Source of the DNA: Pseudomonas sp. Au-Pse12
GTDB lineage: Bacteria; Pseudomonadota; Gammaproteobacteria; Pseudomonadales; Pseudomonadaceae
DNA length: 64,000 nucleotides
Assembly: GCF_021341665.1 (NCBI RefSeq)
Contig: NZ_JAJTTH010000014.1
Span: 1-64,000 of the forward strand
Direction: 5' to 3'
In this document: positions 25,466-33,342 of the stretch, piece by piece
Layout of the letters: each line of letters starts with the position of its first letter
Numbering within the stretch: the first letter of the stretch is position 1
The notes under the pieces: model-generated
The model's input: the letters and a program-made list of their open reading frames with translations, nothing else
Told to the model about the DNA's origin: nothing
The model's database searches: none
Made by a program: the position numbers and the translations under genes

Positions 25466-25639
25466 TCAAGACCACCAGTTGCCGAGCAACTGCCGCCCCA
25501 GGGGCCACAACTGCTCACCGCCAAGCATGCCCAGCAGGCCCACCAGGGCAATCGCCGGCGGCGCCGGGGAACGCACCTGCAAGGCGCCGTAAAGCAGGCC
25601 GACCAACAGGCCGGCGGCCAGGGACATCAGGTAGTTCAT
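25466..25639 (-). CDS. XapX-domain (DUF1427) small membrane protein
   Basis: A 57-aa protein, starting MNYLMSLAAGLLVGLLYGAL and ending GNWWS, with two hydrophobic helices joined by VRSPAPPA, the hallmark of the XapX family. GGAG lies 7 nt before the ATG. Members are small inner-membrane proteins of unknown function, often beside xanthosine genes or oxidoreductases. It ends 40 bp before the MDR oxidoreductase start, so the two are probably co-transcribed and controlled by the AraC regulator next door. Confidence 0.85.
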   Translation of the reverse strand: MNYLMSLAAGLLVGLLYGALQVRSPAPPAIALVGLLGMLGGEQLWPLGRQLLGNWWS

Positions 25640-25756
25640 GCTGCACTCCAGAGGCGTGGCGGCTCATGCCGGGGGTGAGGTGGCGTGTGCGGCACAGTCT
25701 AGGTGGCGGGCGCCAGCGGCATCGGCCAAGTGCTTCAGGATTTCGGCCAAGAGCGG

Positions 25757-26524
25757 CTACACCTGGCTGGCGTACTGGGAAGGCGCGACGCCCAGTTCGC
25801 GGCGGAACATGTCGCTGAAGCTGCTGGGGGAATAGCCCAGCTCGCGGGCAATGCGGCTCACCGGTACACCCTGGATCAGTTCCGCGGCAGCGGTGGCCAA
25901 TTGCACCTGGCGCCGCCATTCGGCAAAGCCCAGGCCCAACTGTTCCTTGAACAGCCGCGCCAGGGTGCGCACGCTGGCCCCCGCCGCGTCGGCGTGCTGT
26001 TCAAAGGAAATAGCCAGGGACGGTGCCGCCATCACCGCCTGGCACAGGCTGCTCAAGCGCCGGTCGGAAGCGTCCGGCAGGGCAATCTTCAGCTGCGAGC
26101 GGCGGGCCCGTTGCAGCTCCAGCAGGGCCAGCGCGACCAGGGCCTCGTAGTATTCCGGCTGCGGCGGGTCGAGCTCCACCAGGCGCACGATCAACTCCCG
26201 CAGCAGGTTGTCCACCTGCAGCACCTGGACGCTGGGGTCCAGGGTCGCCGCCAAAGAGGGGCGCAGGTAGATATTGCGCATCTGCAGGTCGCTGACCACG
26301 CGAATCCCGTGGCTGACCCCCGGTGGCAGCCAGACCGCGCGCTGCGGCGGCACGACCAGGGCCTCGGCGGGCGTCTCGACCCACATCACCCCGCTCATGG
26401 CATAGAGCAACTGGCCCCAGGCGTGGTCATGCGGCTCGATGAACAAACCGCGCGGATAGGTGCGGGCCAGGGGTTGCACCGGGATCGCGGGGTCGCTCAG
26501 ATCGGGAGGGGTGGCCAGGGCCAT
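25757..26524 (-). CDS. AraC-family transcriptional regulator (cupin + HTH)
   Basis: A 255-aa regulator. The N-terminal cupin half contains PHDHAWGQLLYAMSG (residues ~30-45) and PPGVSHGI, features of the AraC_binding cupin. The C-terminal double helix-turn-helix runs from about 165, ending GYSPSSFSDMFRRELGVAPSQY. The start MALATPP (26524) follows GAG-CTTGTC; an upstream ATG at 26593 adds 23 unconserved residues. It likely controls the XapX-MDR pair, which runs in the same direction 118 bp downstream. Confidence 0.87.
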   Translation of the reverse strand: MALATPPDLSDPAIPVQPLARTYPRGLFIEPHDHAWGQLLYAMSGVMWVETPAEALVVPPQRAVWLPPGVSHGIRVVSDLQMRNIYLRPSLAATLDPSVQVLQVDNLLRELIVRLVELDPPQPEYYEALVALALLELQRARRSQLKIALPDASDRRLSSLCQAVMAAPSLAISFEQHADAAGASVRTLARLFKEQLGLGFAEWRRQVQLATAAAELIQGVPVSRIARELGYSPSSFSDMFRRELGVAPSQYASQV

Positions 26525-26723
26525 GACAAGCTCGCTACGGGTCGGCGGGGGCCCATGGTAACCAGCGGCCGCAGCGCCCGCCAGACGCCGCAAAGCGCCC
26601 CGGGAGCAGGCACTTTTCAGGGGCCCGGCAGCAAGGACCGTTGGCGCCAGAGTCGGACAATCAAAGTGAATTTTTTCTTGCCCGCAGGATCACTCAAGGA
26701 TCACAGGGAGGAAGAACGGCTCT

Positions 26724-26951
26724 ATGAACAACGCAAAACTCTTCGTCATCGAATACACCCTCCACGGCGCGCCCAAGTCCTTCATCATCCGCCAGGACAA
26801 GATGGACAACGCCGAGGCCTGGCACTGGGCCAGTTGCGATGCCGGTGTCGGACGCATCGGCCGCTTCGGCCGCGAACGGGTGAAGAAAACCAGCAAGCCC
26901 ATAGCCGAGAAGTTCGGCATCGAGAACGTCACCTGGCGCCCTTCGGTCTAG
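26724..26951 (+). CDS. Small Pseudomonas protein, DUF6555-like
   Basis: A 75-aa protein, MNNAKLFVIEYTLHG..., with a strand-rich start, MDNAEAWHWASCDAGVGRI in the middle and a basic tail ERVKKTSKPIAEKFG. I recognise it as a short, well conserved Pseudomonas family of unknown function (DUF6555). There is no signal peptide or membrane segment. GGGAGGAA lies upstream of the ATG. It is monocistronic, convergent with the metallothionein gene. Confidence 0.75.
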   Translation: MNNAKLFVIEYTLHGAPKSFIIRQDKMDNAEAWHWASCDAGVGRIGRFGRERVKKTSKPIAEKFGIENVTWRPSV

Positions 26952-26962
26952 GCGCCGCCGAT

Positions 26963-26990
26963 GCGGGTGGGGCCCTGCGGCTCCACCCGC
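26963..26990. terminator. Hairpin between convergent small genes
   Basis: GCGGGTGGGGCC / GGCTCCACCCGC arms with one mismatch around a CTGC loop lie immediately after the DUF6555-like stop and just past the metallothionein stop. No clear U-tract. Confidence 0.55.
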
Positions 26991-27000
26991 CCTACCCGCT

Positions 27001-27171
27001 TCAGCCGTGGGCGCCCTTGGCGCATTTGCAGCCTTCGGTGGAGGCACAAGGCTCACCATGGGCGTGGTGATCGGCGCACGCCTGACAGCAGTAGTGCTTA
27101 CCGTGACGGACAATCGGATGGGCTCCAAGCTTGCAGGTGCAAGCCGGACAGGCACAGGTTTCATTGGACAT
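27001..27171 (-). CDS. Bacterial metallothionein
   Basis: A 56-aa protein, MSNETCACPACTCKLG..., with ten cysteines (6, 8, 11, 13, 28, 29, 32, 42, 48, 50) and several histidines. The HYCCQACADHH block and the CKCAKGAHG tail are typical of Pseudomonas metallothioneins related to cyanobacterial SmtA. It binds zinc and cadmium in the cytosol for storage and detoxification. The antisense frames over it are not supported. It is divergent from glcD with 232 bp between them; a metal-responsive regulator gene is not adjacent. Confidence 0.95.
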   Translation of the reverse strand: MSNETCACPACTCKLGAHPIVRHGKHYCCQACADHHAHGEPCASTEGCKCAKGAHG

Positions 27172-27403
27172 GGCTGGATTCCTCTTGAACGGCCTTCTGA
27201 TGAGACTCGATCAGCGCAGCGCCTGGAACAGCGGCGCCCAGCGCCGGGGTCGAGTACTTGAAAAGGTTAGGCCAATCCGCTGCCCTTACCCGGCCACAAG
27301 CGACTAAAGTGGTTCAGCCAGCGCCAGCGCGGACGGACGGACACCAGAGCCGCTGAGACCGCTGTCGCGACCTGATCAAAACCACTCAAGGTCCTTCGCC
27401 GCC

Positions 27404-28903
27404 ATGACCATGCTCTACGACGAACGCCTCGACGGCGCCCTGCCCAAGGTCGACCGCCAAGCCCTGATCCAGGCCCTGCGCCAACAGCTTCCGGAGCTGG
27501 AGCTGCTGGACCAGGAGCAGCAGCTCAAGCCCTACGAGTGCGATGGCCTCAGCGCCTACCGCAGCACGCCGATGCTGGTGGCCCTGCCCCGGCACCTGGA
27601 CCAGGTGCAGCGCATCCTGCAGATCTGCCATGCGCGCCGCGTGCCGGTGGTGGCCCGGGGCGCCGGCACCGGCCTGTCCGGCGGCGCCCTGCCCCTGGAG
27701 AAAGGCCTGCTGCTGGTGATGACGCGCTTCAAGGACATCCTGCAGATCGACCCCGCCGCGCGTTGTGCCAGGCTCCAGCCCGGGGTGCGCAACCTGGCCA
27801 TCTCCGAGGCCGCCGCGCCCTTCGGCCTGTACTACGCCCCCGACCCGTCTTCGCAGATCGCCTGTTCGATTGGCGGCAACGTCGCGGAAAACGCCGGCGG
27901 CGTGCACTGCCTGAAATACGGCCTGACCGTGCACAACCTGCTCAAGGTCCAGATGCTCAGCGTCGAGGGCCAGCCCCTGACCCTGGGCAGCGAGGCCCTG
28001 GATTCGCCGGGCTTCGACCTGCTGGCGCTGTTCACCGGTTCCGAAGGCCTGCTGGGGGTGATCACCGAGGTCACGGTCAAGCTGCTGCCCAAGCCGCAGA
28101 TCGCCAAGGTGCTGCTGGCGGCCTTCGATTCGGTGGAAGCCGCCGGCCGCGCCGTGGCCGACATCATTGCCGCGGGGATCATCCCTGGCGGCCTGGAGAT
28201 GATGGACAACCTGGCGATCCGCGCCGCCGAGGACTTCATCCACGCCGGCTACCCGGTGGACGCCGAGGCGATCCTGCTGTGCGAACTGGACGGCGTGGAA
28301 GCCGATGTCCACGACGACTGCGAGCGGGTGCGCCAGGTGCTGCAGCGTGCTGGCGCCAGCGAGGTGCGCCTGGCCCGCGACGAAGCCGAGCGCGTGCGTT
28401 TCTGGGCCGGGCGCAAGAACGCCTTCCCGGCGGTGGGGCGCCTGGCGCCGGACTACTACTGCATGGACGGCACCATTCCCCGGCGCCAGCTGCCGGGGGT
28501 GCTGCGGGGCATCGCCCGCCTGGCCGAGGAGCACCAACTGCGGGTGGCCAATGTGTTCCATGCCGGCGACGGCAACATGCACCCGCTGATCCTGTTCGAC
28601 GCCAACCAGCCCGGCGAGCTGCAACGGGCCGAGGCCCTGGGCGGCAAGATCCTCGAACTGTGCGTGGCGGTGGGCGGCAGCATCACCGGCGAACACGGCG
28701 TGGGCCGGGAAAAAATCAACCAGATGTGCGCCCAGTTCAACCACCACGAACTGAACCTGTTCCACGCCATCAAGGCGGCCTTCGACCCCAGCGGCCTGCT
28801 CAACCCCGGGAAGAACATCCCGACCCTGCAACGCTGCGCGGAATTTGGCGCCATGCACATCCATCACGGGCAACTGCCCTTCCCCGAACTGGAGCGGTTC
28901 TGA
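27404..28903 (+). CDS. glcD: Glycolate oxidase subunit, FAD-linked
   Basis: A 499-aa subunit, the same length as E. coli GlcD, that oxidises glycolate to glyoxylate with FAD. The FAD-binding block RGAGTGLSGGALPLEKG (~85-101) and PDPSSQIACSIGGNVAENAGG are intact. FHAGDGNMHP and ITGEHGVGREK in the C-terminal domain complete the active site. MTMLYDERLDGALP aligns with the E. coli start. Its stop overlaps glcE by one base (TGATG). The upstream region lacks the usual divergent glcC regulator. Confidence 0.97.
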   Translation: MTMLYDERLDGALPKVDRQALIQALRQQLPELELLDQEQQLKPYECDGLSAYRSTPMLVALPRHLDQVQRILQICHARRVPVVARGAGTGLSGGALPLEKGLLLVMTRFKDILQIDPAARCARLQPGVRNLAISEAAAPFGLYYAPDPSSQIACSIGGNVAENAGGVHCLKYGLTVHNLLKVQMLSVEGQPLTLGSEALDSPGFDLLALFTGSEGLLGVITEVTVKLLPKPQIAKVLLAAFDSVEAAGRAVADIIAAGIIPGGLEMMDNLAIRAAEDFIHAGYPVDAEAILLCELDGVEADVHDDCERVRQVLQRAGASEVRLARDEAERVRFWAGRKNAFPAVGRLAPDYYCMDGTIPRRQLPGVLRGIARLAEEHQLRVANVFHAGDGNMHPLILFDANQPGELQRAEALGGKILELCVAVGGSITGEHGVGREKINQMCAQFNHHELNLFHAIKAAFDPSGLLNPGKNIPTLQRCAEFGAMHIHHGQLPFPELERF

Positions 28904-29967
28904 TGAGCACGGACAGCGATTTCGACGCCGCCGAGGCGTTGCTCGAACAGGTGCGCGACGCCCTGCAGAGCCATACCCCGCTGCGCATCCAGGGTTCCAA
29001 CAGCAAGGCTTTTCTCGGCCGCGAGTGCGCCGGGGAAATCCTCGATACCCGCAGCCATCGCGGCATCGTCAGCTATGACCCCACGGAGCTGGTGATCAGC
29101 GCCCGGGCCGGCACCCCGCTCAGTGAGTTGCACGCCACCCTGGACGCCGCCGGGCAGAGGCTGCCCTGCGAGCCGCCGTCCTTCGGTGCCGGCGCGACCC
29201 TGGGCGGCATGCTCGCCAGCGGCCTGTCCGGGCCGCGTCGGCCCTGGGCCGGCGCGGTGCGGGATTTCGTCCTCGGCACCCGGATCATCAGCGGCGGCGG
29301 CCAGCACCTGCGCTTTGGCGGCGAGGTGATGAAGAACGTCGCCGGGTATGACCTGTCGCGGCTGATGGCCGGCAGCTACGGCTGCCTGGGGCTGATCACC
29401 GAAGTCTCGCTGAAGGTCCTGCCCAAGCCCCGGCAATGCCTGAGCCTGAGCCTGGAAATGGACCGCCAGCGCGCCCTCGCGCAACTGGCCGAATGGGGCC
29501 AGCAGCCCTTGCCGATCAGCGCGGCCTGCCATGACGGCGAGCGCCTGCACCTGCGCCTGGAAGGCGGCGAAGGTTCAGTGGCGGCGGCCCATGAGCGCCT
29601 GGGCGGCGAGCCTCTGGACTCGGGCTACTGGAGCCAGCTCAATGAACAGCAGCTGGACTTCTTCAACCCCGGCCTGCCGCTGTGGCGCCTGTCGCTGCCG
29701 CACAACACGCCGCTGCTGGCACTGCCCGGCGAACAACTGCTGGACTGGGGCGGCGCCCAGCGCTGGCTGAAGACCGACGCCACGGCCGCCGAGATCCGCG
29801 CCGTCGTCGGTGTCGTCGGCGGCCACGCCAGCTGCTACAGCCACGGCCTGCAAGACAGCCCGTTCCAGCCCCTGGCGCCGGCCCTGCTGCACTACCACCA
29901 ACGGCTCAAGGCGCAGCTGGACCCGCAAGGGATCTTCAACCCCGGCCGACTCTACGCGGAGCTCTAG
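28903..29967 (+). CDS. glcE: Glycolate oxidase subunit, FAD-binding
   Basis: A 354-aa second FAD-binding subunit. The PCMH-type FAD domain includes LRIQGSNSKAFLGR, GAGATLGGMLASGLSGPRRPW and GEVMKNVAGYDLSRLMAGSYG. It works with GlcD and GlcF as a membrane-associated complex passing electrons to the respiratory chain. It is translationally coupled to glcD and ends 3 bp before glcF. It is about the same length as E. coli GlcE. Confidence 0.96.
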   Translation: MSTDSDFDAAEALLEQVRDALQSHTPLRIQGSNSKAFLGRECAGEILDTRSHRGIVSYDPTELVISARAGTPLSELHATLDAAGQRLPCEPPSFGAGATLGGMLASGLSGPRRPWAGAVRDFVLGTRIISGGGQHLRFGGEVMKNVAGYDLSRLMAGSYGCLGLITEVSLKVLPKPRQCLSLSLEMDRQRALAQLAEWGQQPLPISAACHDGERLHLRLEGGEGSVAAAHERLGGEPLDSGYWSQLNEQQLDFFNPGLPLWRLSLPHNTPLLALPGEQLLDWGGAQRWLKTDATAAEIRAVVGVVGGHASCYSHGLQDSPFQPLAPALLHYHQRLKAQLDPQGIFNPGRLYAEL

Positions 29968-29970
29968 ACC

Positions 29971-31176
29971 ATGCAGACCACCCTCAGCCCCGAGGCCCGG
30001 CAACTGCCCCGGGCCGCCGAAGCCGAGCGCATCCTGCGCAGTTGCGTGCATTGCGGCTTCTGCAACGCCACCTGCCCCACCTACCAGTTGCTGGGCGACG
30101 AACTGGACGGCCCGCGAGGGCGCATCTACCTGATCAAGCAGGTGCTCGAAGGCGCCCCGGCCACTGCGCAGACACAAGTGCACCTGGACCGCTGCCTGGC
30201 GTGCCGCAACTGCGAAACCACCTGCCCGTCCGGGGTCGACTACCACAACCTGCTGGACATCGGTCGCGCCGTGGTCGATGCCGCCCTGCCCCGGCCCGCC
30301 GGCCAGCAGCTGCTGCGCCGCGGGCTGCGGGTCCTCTGCGCCAACCCGCAGCTGTTCAAGGCCCTGATCAACAGCGGCAGCCGCCTGCGTCCGCTGCTGC
30401 CCCAGGCGGTGCAGGACAAGCTGCCGCGCCAGCTGCCCACGGCCAAGCCGCGCCCCACCCCGCGCCATTCGCGGCGCGTGCTGTTGCTCGAAGGTTGCGT
30501 GCAGCCGGGGTTGTCGCCCAACACCAATGCCGCCACGGCGCGGGTCCTGGATCGCCTGGGCATCAGCGTGCAGCCGGTCAGCGCGGCCGCTTGCTGCGGC
30601 GCCGTGGACTATCACCTGGGCGCCCAGGCCGCTGGCCTGGAGCGTGCCCGACGCAACATCGACGCCTGGTGGCCGCACCTGCAACAGGGCGCCGAGGCGA
30701 TCATCCAGACCGCCAGCGGCTGCGGCGCCTTCATCAAGGAGTACCAGCAGCTGCTGGCCCACGACCCGGCCTACCGCGACAAGGCCCGGCAGGTCAGCGC
30801 CCTGGCCCGGGACCTGGTGGAGGTGCTGCACAACGAACCCGTGGAACAGCTCGGCGCCCACAGCGAACAGCGGCTGGCCTTCCACTGCCCCTGTACCCTG
30901 CAGCACGCGCAAAAGCTCGGCGGCGCCGTGGAAAGCCTGCTGCAACGCCTGGGCTTCACCCTCACCGCCGTGCCCGACAGCCACCTGTGCTGCGGCTCGG
31001 CGGGCACCTATTCGCTGACCCAGCCGCAGCTCGCGCGGCAGTTGCGGGACGACAAGCTGCGGGCCCTGGAAAGCGGCCGGCCGGACCTTATCGTCACCGC
31101 CAATATCGGCTGCCAGACCCACCTCGACGGCGCCGGCCGGACCCCGGTCCGCCACTGGATCGAAGTGCTGGACTAA
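29971..31176 (+). CDS. glcF: Glycolate oxidase iron-sulfur subunit
   Basis: A 401-aa subunit with two [4Fe-4S] ferredoxin motifs, CVHCGFCNATCPTYQ (from ~Cys24) and CLACRNCETTCPSG (from ~Cys73), followed by two cysteine-rich CCG domains (AACCGAVDYH, LCCGSAGTYS). It carries electrons from GlcDE to quinone. glcG, present after glcF in E. coli, is missing here. The stop is followed immediately by a heptamer repeat array. Confidence 0.97.
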   Translation: MQTTLSPEARQLPRAAEAERILRSCVHCGFCNATCPTYQLLGDELDGPRGRIYLIKQVLEGAPATAQTQVHLDRCLACRNCETTCPSGVDYHNLLDIGRAVVDAALPRPAGQQLLRRGLRVLCANPQLFKALINSGSRLRPLLPQAVQDKLPRQLPTAKPRPTPRHSRRVLLLEGCVQPGLSPNTNAATARVLDRLGISVQPVSAAACCGAVDYHLGAQAAGLERARRNIDAWWPHLQQGAEAIIQTASGCGAFIKEYQQLLAHDPAYRDKARQVSALARDLVEVLHNEPVEQLGAHSEQRLAFHCPCTLQHAQKLGGAVESLLQRLGFTLTAVPDSHLCCGSAGTYSLTQPQLARQLRDDKLRALESGRPDLIVTANIGCQTHLDGAGRTPVRHWIEVLD

Positions 31177-31179
31177 GCG

Positions 31180-31256
31180 CCAAGCGGCAAGCTTCAAGCT
31201 TGTGGCTTGTGGCTTGCGGCTTGCGGCTTGCGGCTTATGGCTTATGGCTTGCAGCT
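31180..31256. repeat. Heptamer tandem array with inverted arm
   Basis: Eight consecutive 7-bp units of form TRYRGCT (TGTGGCT, TGCGGCT, TATGGCT, TGCAGCT) fill 31201-31256, after an inverted arm CAAGCGGCAAGCTTCAAGCT from 31181. The array supplies the stop and last codons (SCKP) of the minus-strand DMT gene and can fold into a hairpin between convergent genes. Confidence 0.9.
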
Positions 31257-31688
31257 TCGATACATGAACAGCAGCGCCAGGGCCAGGCACAGCATCGCCA
31301 GCAGACGGCTGGAGGACAGCTCGATGGCCGGGTTGCCGAACCAGCCGAAGTTGTCGATCAGCATGCCCATGCCCAACTGCCCGAGAATCACTGCCACCGT
31401 GGCCACCGCGGTGCCCACCCGCGGCACCGCGCCGACCATCACCAGCATGTAGACCACGCCGAACAGCGCGCCAGTCAGTTGCCATTTCGGCGCCTGCAAC
31501 AGGCTCATGGCCTGAGGGGGCTGGAAAAACACAATCAGCAGCCCGGTGATCAAGGCGCCCACGGCAAAGGTCAGCAGGCTGCTGCGCAGCACCCCGACGC
31601 GCTCCCCCAGGCGGCCATTGATCGCCGCCTGCACACTCAGCAGCGCACCGGCGGCCACCACCACGACCAGCAATAGAATCAGTTTCAT
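31242..31688 (-). CDS. DMT-family inner-membrane protein, YdcZ/DUF606 type (subunit 2)
   Basis: A 148-aa protein with about five hydrophobic helices, opening MKLILLLVVVVAAGALLSVQAAINGRLG, which includes the family's QAxINxxLG signature. GTAVATVAVILGQLGMGMLIDNFGWFG is the second conserved block. DUF606 proteins are half-size transporters expected to act as pairs. The ATG at 31688 follows GAGGTTGAAG. It nearly abuts its paralogue upstream. The C-terminal SCKP residues and the stop lie inside a repeat array, so the tail may have been altered by repeat insertion. Confidence 0.87.
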   Translation of the reverse strand: MKLILLLVVVVAAGALLSVQAAINGRLGERVGVLRSSLLTFAVGALITGLLIVFFQPPQAMSLLQAPKWQLTGALFGVVYMLVMVGAVPRVGTAVATVAVILGQLGMGMLIDNFGWFGNPAIELSSSRLLAMLCLALALLFMYRSCKP

Positions 31689-31690
31689 CT

Positions 31691-32194
31691 TCAACCTCGG
31701 GCCATCAGGATCAGCGCGACGACAATCAGCGCCAGGGCCAGCCCGCGCTCGACATTGAGCGGTTTGCGGGCACTGCCGAACCAGCCGAAATGGTCGATCA
31801 GCACACTTTTGCCGACCTGTCCGGAGAGGATCGCGATCATGGTCATGGCAATGCCGATATGCGGCGTGGCCAGGGTCAGCACCACCACGTAGATCGGCCC
31901 CAGCACCCCGCCGAGCAGCTGCCAGCGCGGCAACTGGCTCAGGGCTGGCCCCGGTTGCGGACCGCTAAACAACAGCATCAGCAACAGCAGCGCCGCGCCC
32001 ACGCCGAAGATGCTCAGGGTGGCCCACAAGTGCCCGACCTGGGCGCCCAGCGGGCCGAGCAAGCCGGCCTCCACCGACAGGCCCATGCCGGCCAGGATCA
32101 CCAGCGGCAACAACATCAGGCGCTGCCAGCCGGCAGCGGGCACGGCGCCCGCCATCGGCTTCGGCAGCGGTGTATCTAAAGCTTCAGAGGACAT
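31691..32194 (-). CDS. DMT-family inner-membrane protein, YdcZ/DUF606 type (subunit 1)
   Basis: A 167-aa paralogue of the next gene with the same GQVGKSVLIDHFGWFGSARKPLN block near the C-terminus and about five helices. A hydrophilic N-terminal extension of ~25 residues precedes the first helix. The start at 32194 has AGG 7 nt upstream. The two genes are 2 bp apart and together should make one heteromeric carrier; the substrate is unknown. The divergent LysR gene probably regulates both. Confidence 0.87.
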   Translation of the reverse strand: MSSEALDTPLPKPMAGAVPAAGWQRLMLLPLVILAGMGLSVEAGLLGPLGAQVGHLWATLSIFGVGAALLLLMLLFSGPQPGPALSQLPRWQLLGGVLGPIYVVVLTLATPHIGIAMTMIAILSGQVGKSVLIDHFGWFGSARKPLNVERGLALALIVVALILMARG

Positions 32195-32307
32195 GCGACA
32201 CCTGCTCGACATCAAGGAATGGCCGGCATTATCGATTGCACGAGCTTTGCGATAAATGCCAGCATGCCGACAACTCTTTTGCGCAAAACGCACAGCAGGA
32301 TTCCCCC

Positions 32308-33240
32308 ATGCAAGGCTTCAACGACCTCGGTTTCAAGGCCCTGCGCCTGTTCATCGCGGTGCTCGACCAGGGCAGTTTCTCGGCCGTGGCGCGCCGCGAG
32401 GGGCTGGCGCCCTCGTCCATCTCGCGGCAGATCCAGCTGATGGAACAGGCCCTGGGCCAGCAGTTGCTCTACCGCCACACCCGCGCCGTGAGCCCCACCG
32501 AGGCCGGGCGCCTGCTGGGCCATCATGCGCGGCGGGTGCTGGCGCAGTGGGAAGAAGCCGAACAGGCGCTGCAGGAACAGCAGGACGAACCGGCCGGGCT
32601 GGTGCGGATCAACGCCCCGGTGGTGTTCGGCCAGCGTCACCTGTCGCCCTGGCTTGGCGAACTGCTGGGTCGCTACCCCAAGCTGCAACTGGACATCCAG
32701 CAGACCGACAACTACATCGACCCCTTGCAGGACGGCACCGACCTGCTGTTTCGCATCGGCACCCTGGAAGACTCCTCGATGCAAGCGCGCCTGCTGGCCC
32801 CGCAGCGCTACCGGGTGGCGGCCAGCCCGGCCTACCTGGCCCGGCATGGCACACCGCGACACCCGGAGCAGCTGCACCAGCACCAGTGCCTGGCCTACAA
32901 GGGCGAGACCGGCCAGCAGCGCTGGTTCTTCCGCCGGGGCCGGGAAGACTGGACGCCCTACAGCGTCAAGGGCCCGCTGACCGGCAACCACGCCGACACC
33001 CTGACCCAGGCCGCCGAACAGGGCCTGGGGCTGGTGATGTTTCCTTCCTGGCTGATTGGCGAAGCCCTGCACCAGGGCCGTCTGGTGGTGCTGTTCGAAG
33101 GCTTCGAGGTGGCCACCAGCCTCGAACCGCAACAGATCGCTGCCCTGTGGCCCGGCAGCCGACGGCTGTCAGTGAAAGTGCGCACCGTGATCGACTTCTT
33201 CGTCGAGAAATTCGGCCCCGAGCCTTACTGGGATCGCTAG
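32308..33240 (+). CDS. LysR-family transcriptional regulator
   Basis: A 310-aa regulator with an N-terminal helix-turn-helix (SFSAVARREGLAPSSISRQIQLMEQALG, residues ~23-50) and a C-terminal effector domain of the CrgA/DmlR-like branch (LVRINAPVVFGQRHLSPWL). The ATG at 32308 follows AGGA by 8 nt. It is divergent from the DUF606 pair with 113 bp between them, the usual arrangement for regulator and target. Its stop at 33240 sits seven bases before a heptamer array. Confidence 0.9.
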   Translation: MQGFNDLGFKALRLFIAVLDQGSFSAVARREGLAPSSISRQIQLMEQALGQQLLYRHTRAVSPTEAGRLLGHHARRVLAQWEEAEQALQEQQDEPAGLVRINAPVVFGQRHLSPWLGELLGRYPKLQLDIQQTDNYIDPLQDGTDLLFRIGTLEDSSMQARLLAPQRYRVAASPAYLARHGTPRHPEQLHQHQCLAYKGETGQQRWFFRRGREDWTPYSVKGPLTGNHADTLTQAAEQGLGLVMFPSWLIGEALHQGRLVVLFEGFEVATSLEPQQIAALWPGSRRLSVKVRTVIDFFVEKFGPEPYWDR

Positions 33241-33247
33241 CGCGATC

Positions 33248-33342
33248 AGCTGCAAGCTGCAAGCTGCAAGCTGCAAGCTGCAAGCGCAAAGCATGGCGCG
33301 GATGGCTTGAGCTTGCAGCTTGCCGCTAGAAGCTTGCCGCTG
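33248..33342. repeat. Heptamer array forming a large inverted repeat
   Basis: Five exact AGCTGCA units (33248-33282) are followed, after ~20 bp, by inverted units (GCTTGAGCTTGCAGCTTGCCGCT, then AGCTTGCCGCT). The two arms can pair into a long hairpin between the convergent LysR and mntH genes. The second arm encodes the last residues (AASF) and stop of MntH. Confidence 0.9.

Noticed and set aside
29575..31485. 636-codon minus-strand frame opposite glcE/glcF
   Set aside because: The plus-strand frames carry intact iron-sulfur and FAD motifs; the opposite frame has no domain and spans two genes and a repeat.
33248..33342. Regular repeats considered as a CRISPR array
   Set aside because: Units are 7 bp with no spacers, and no cas genes are present.
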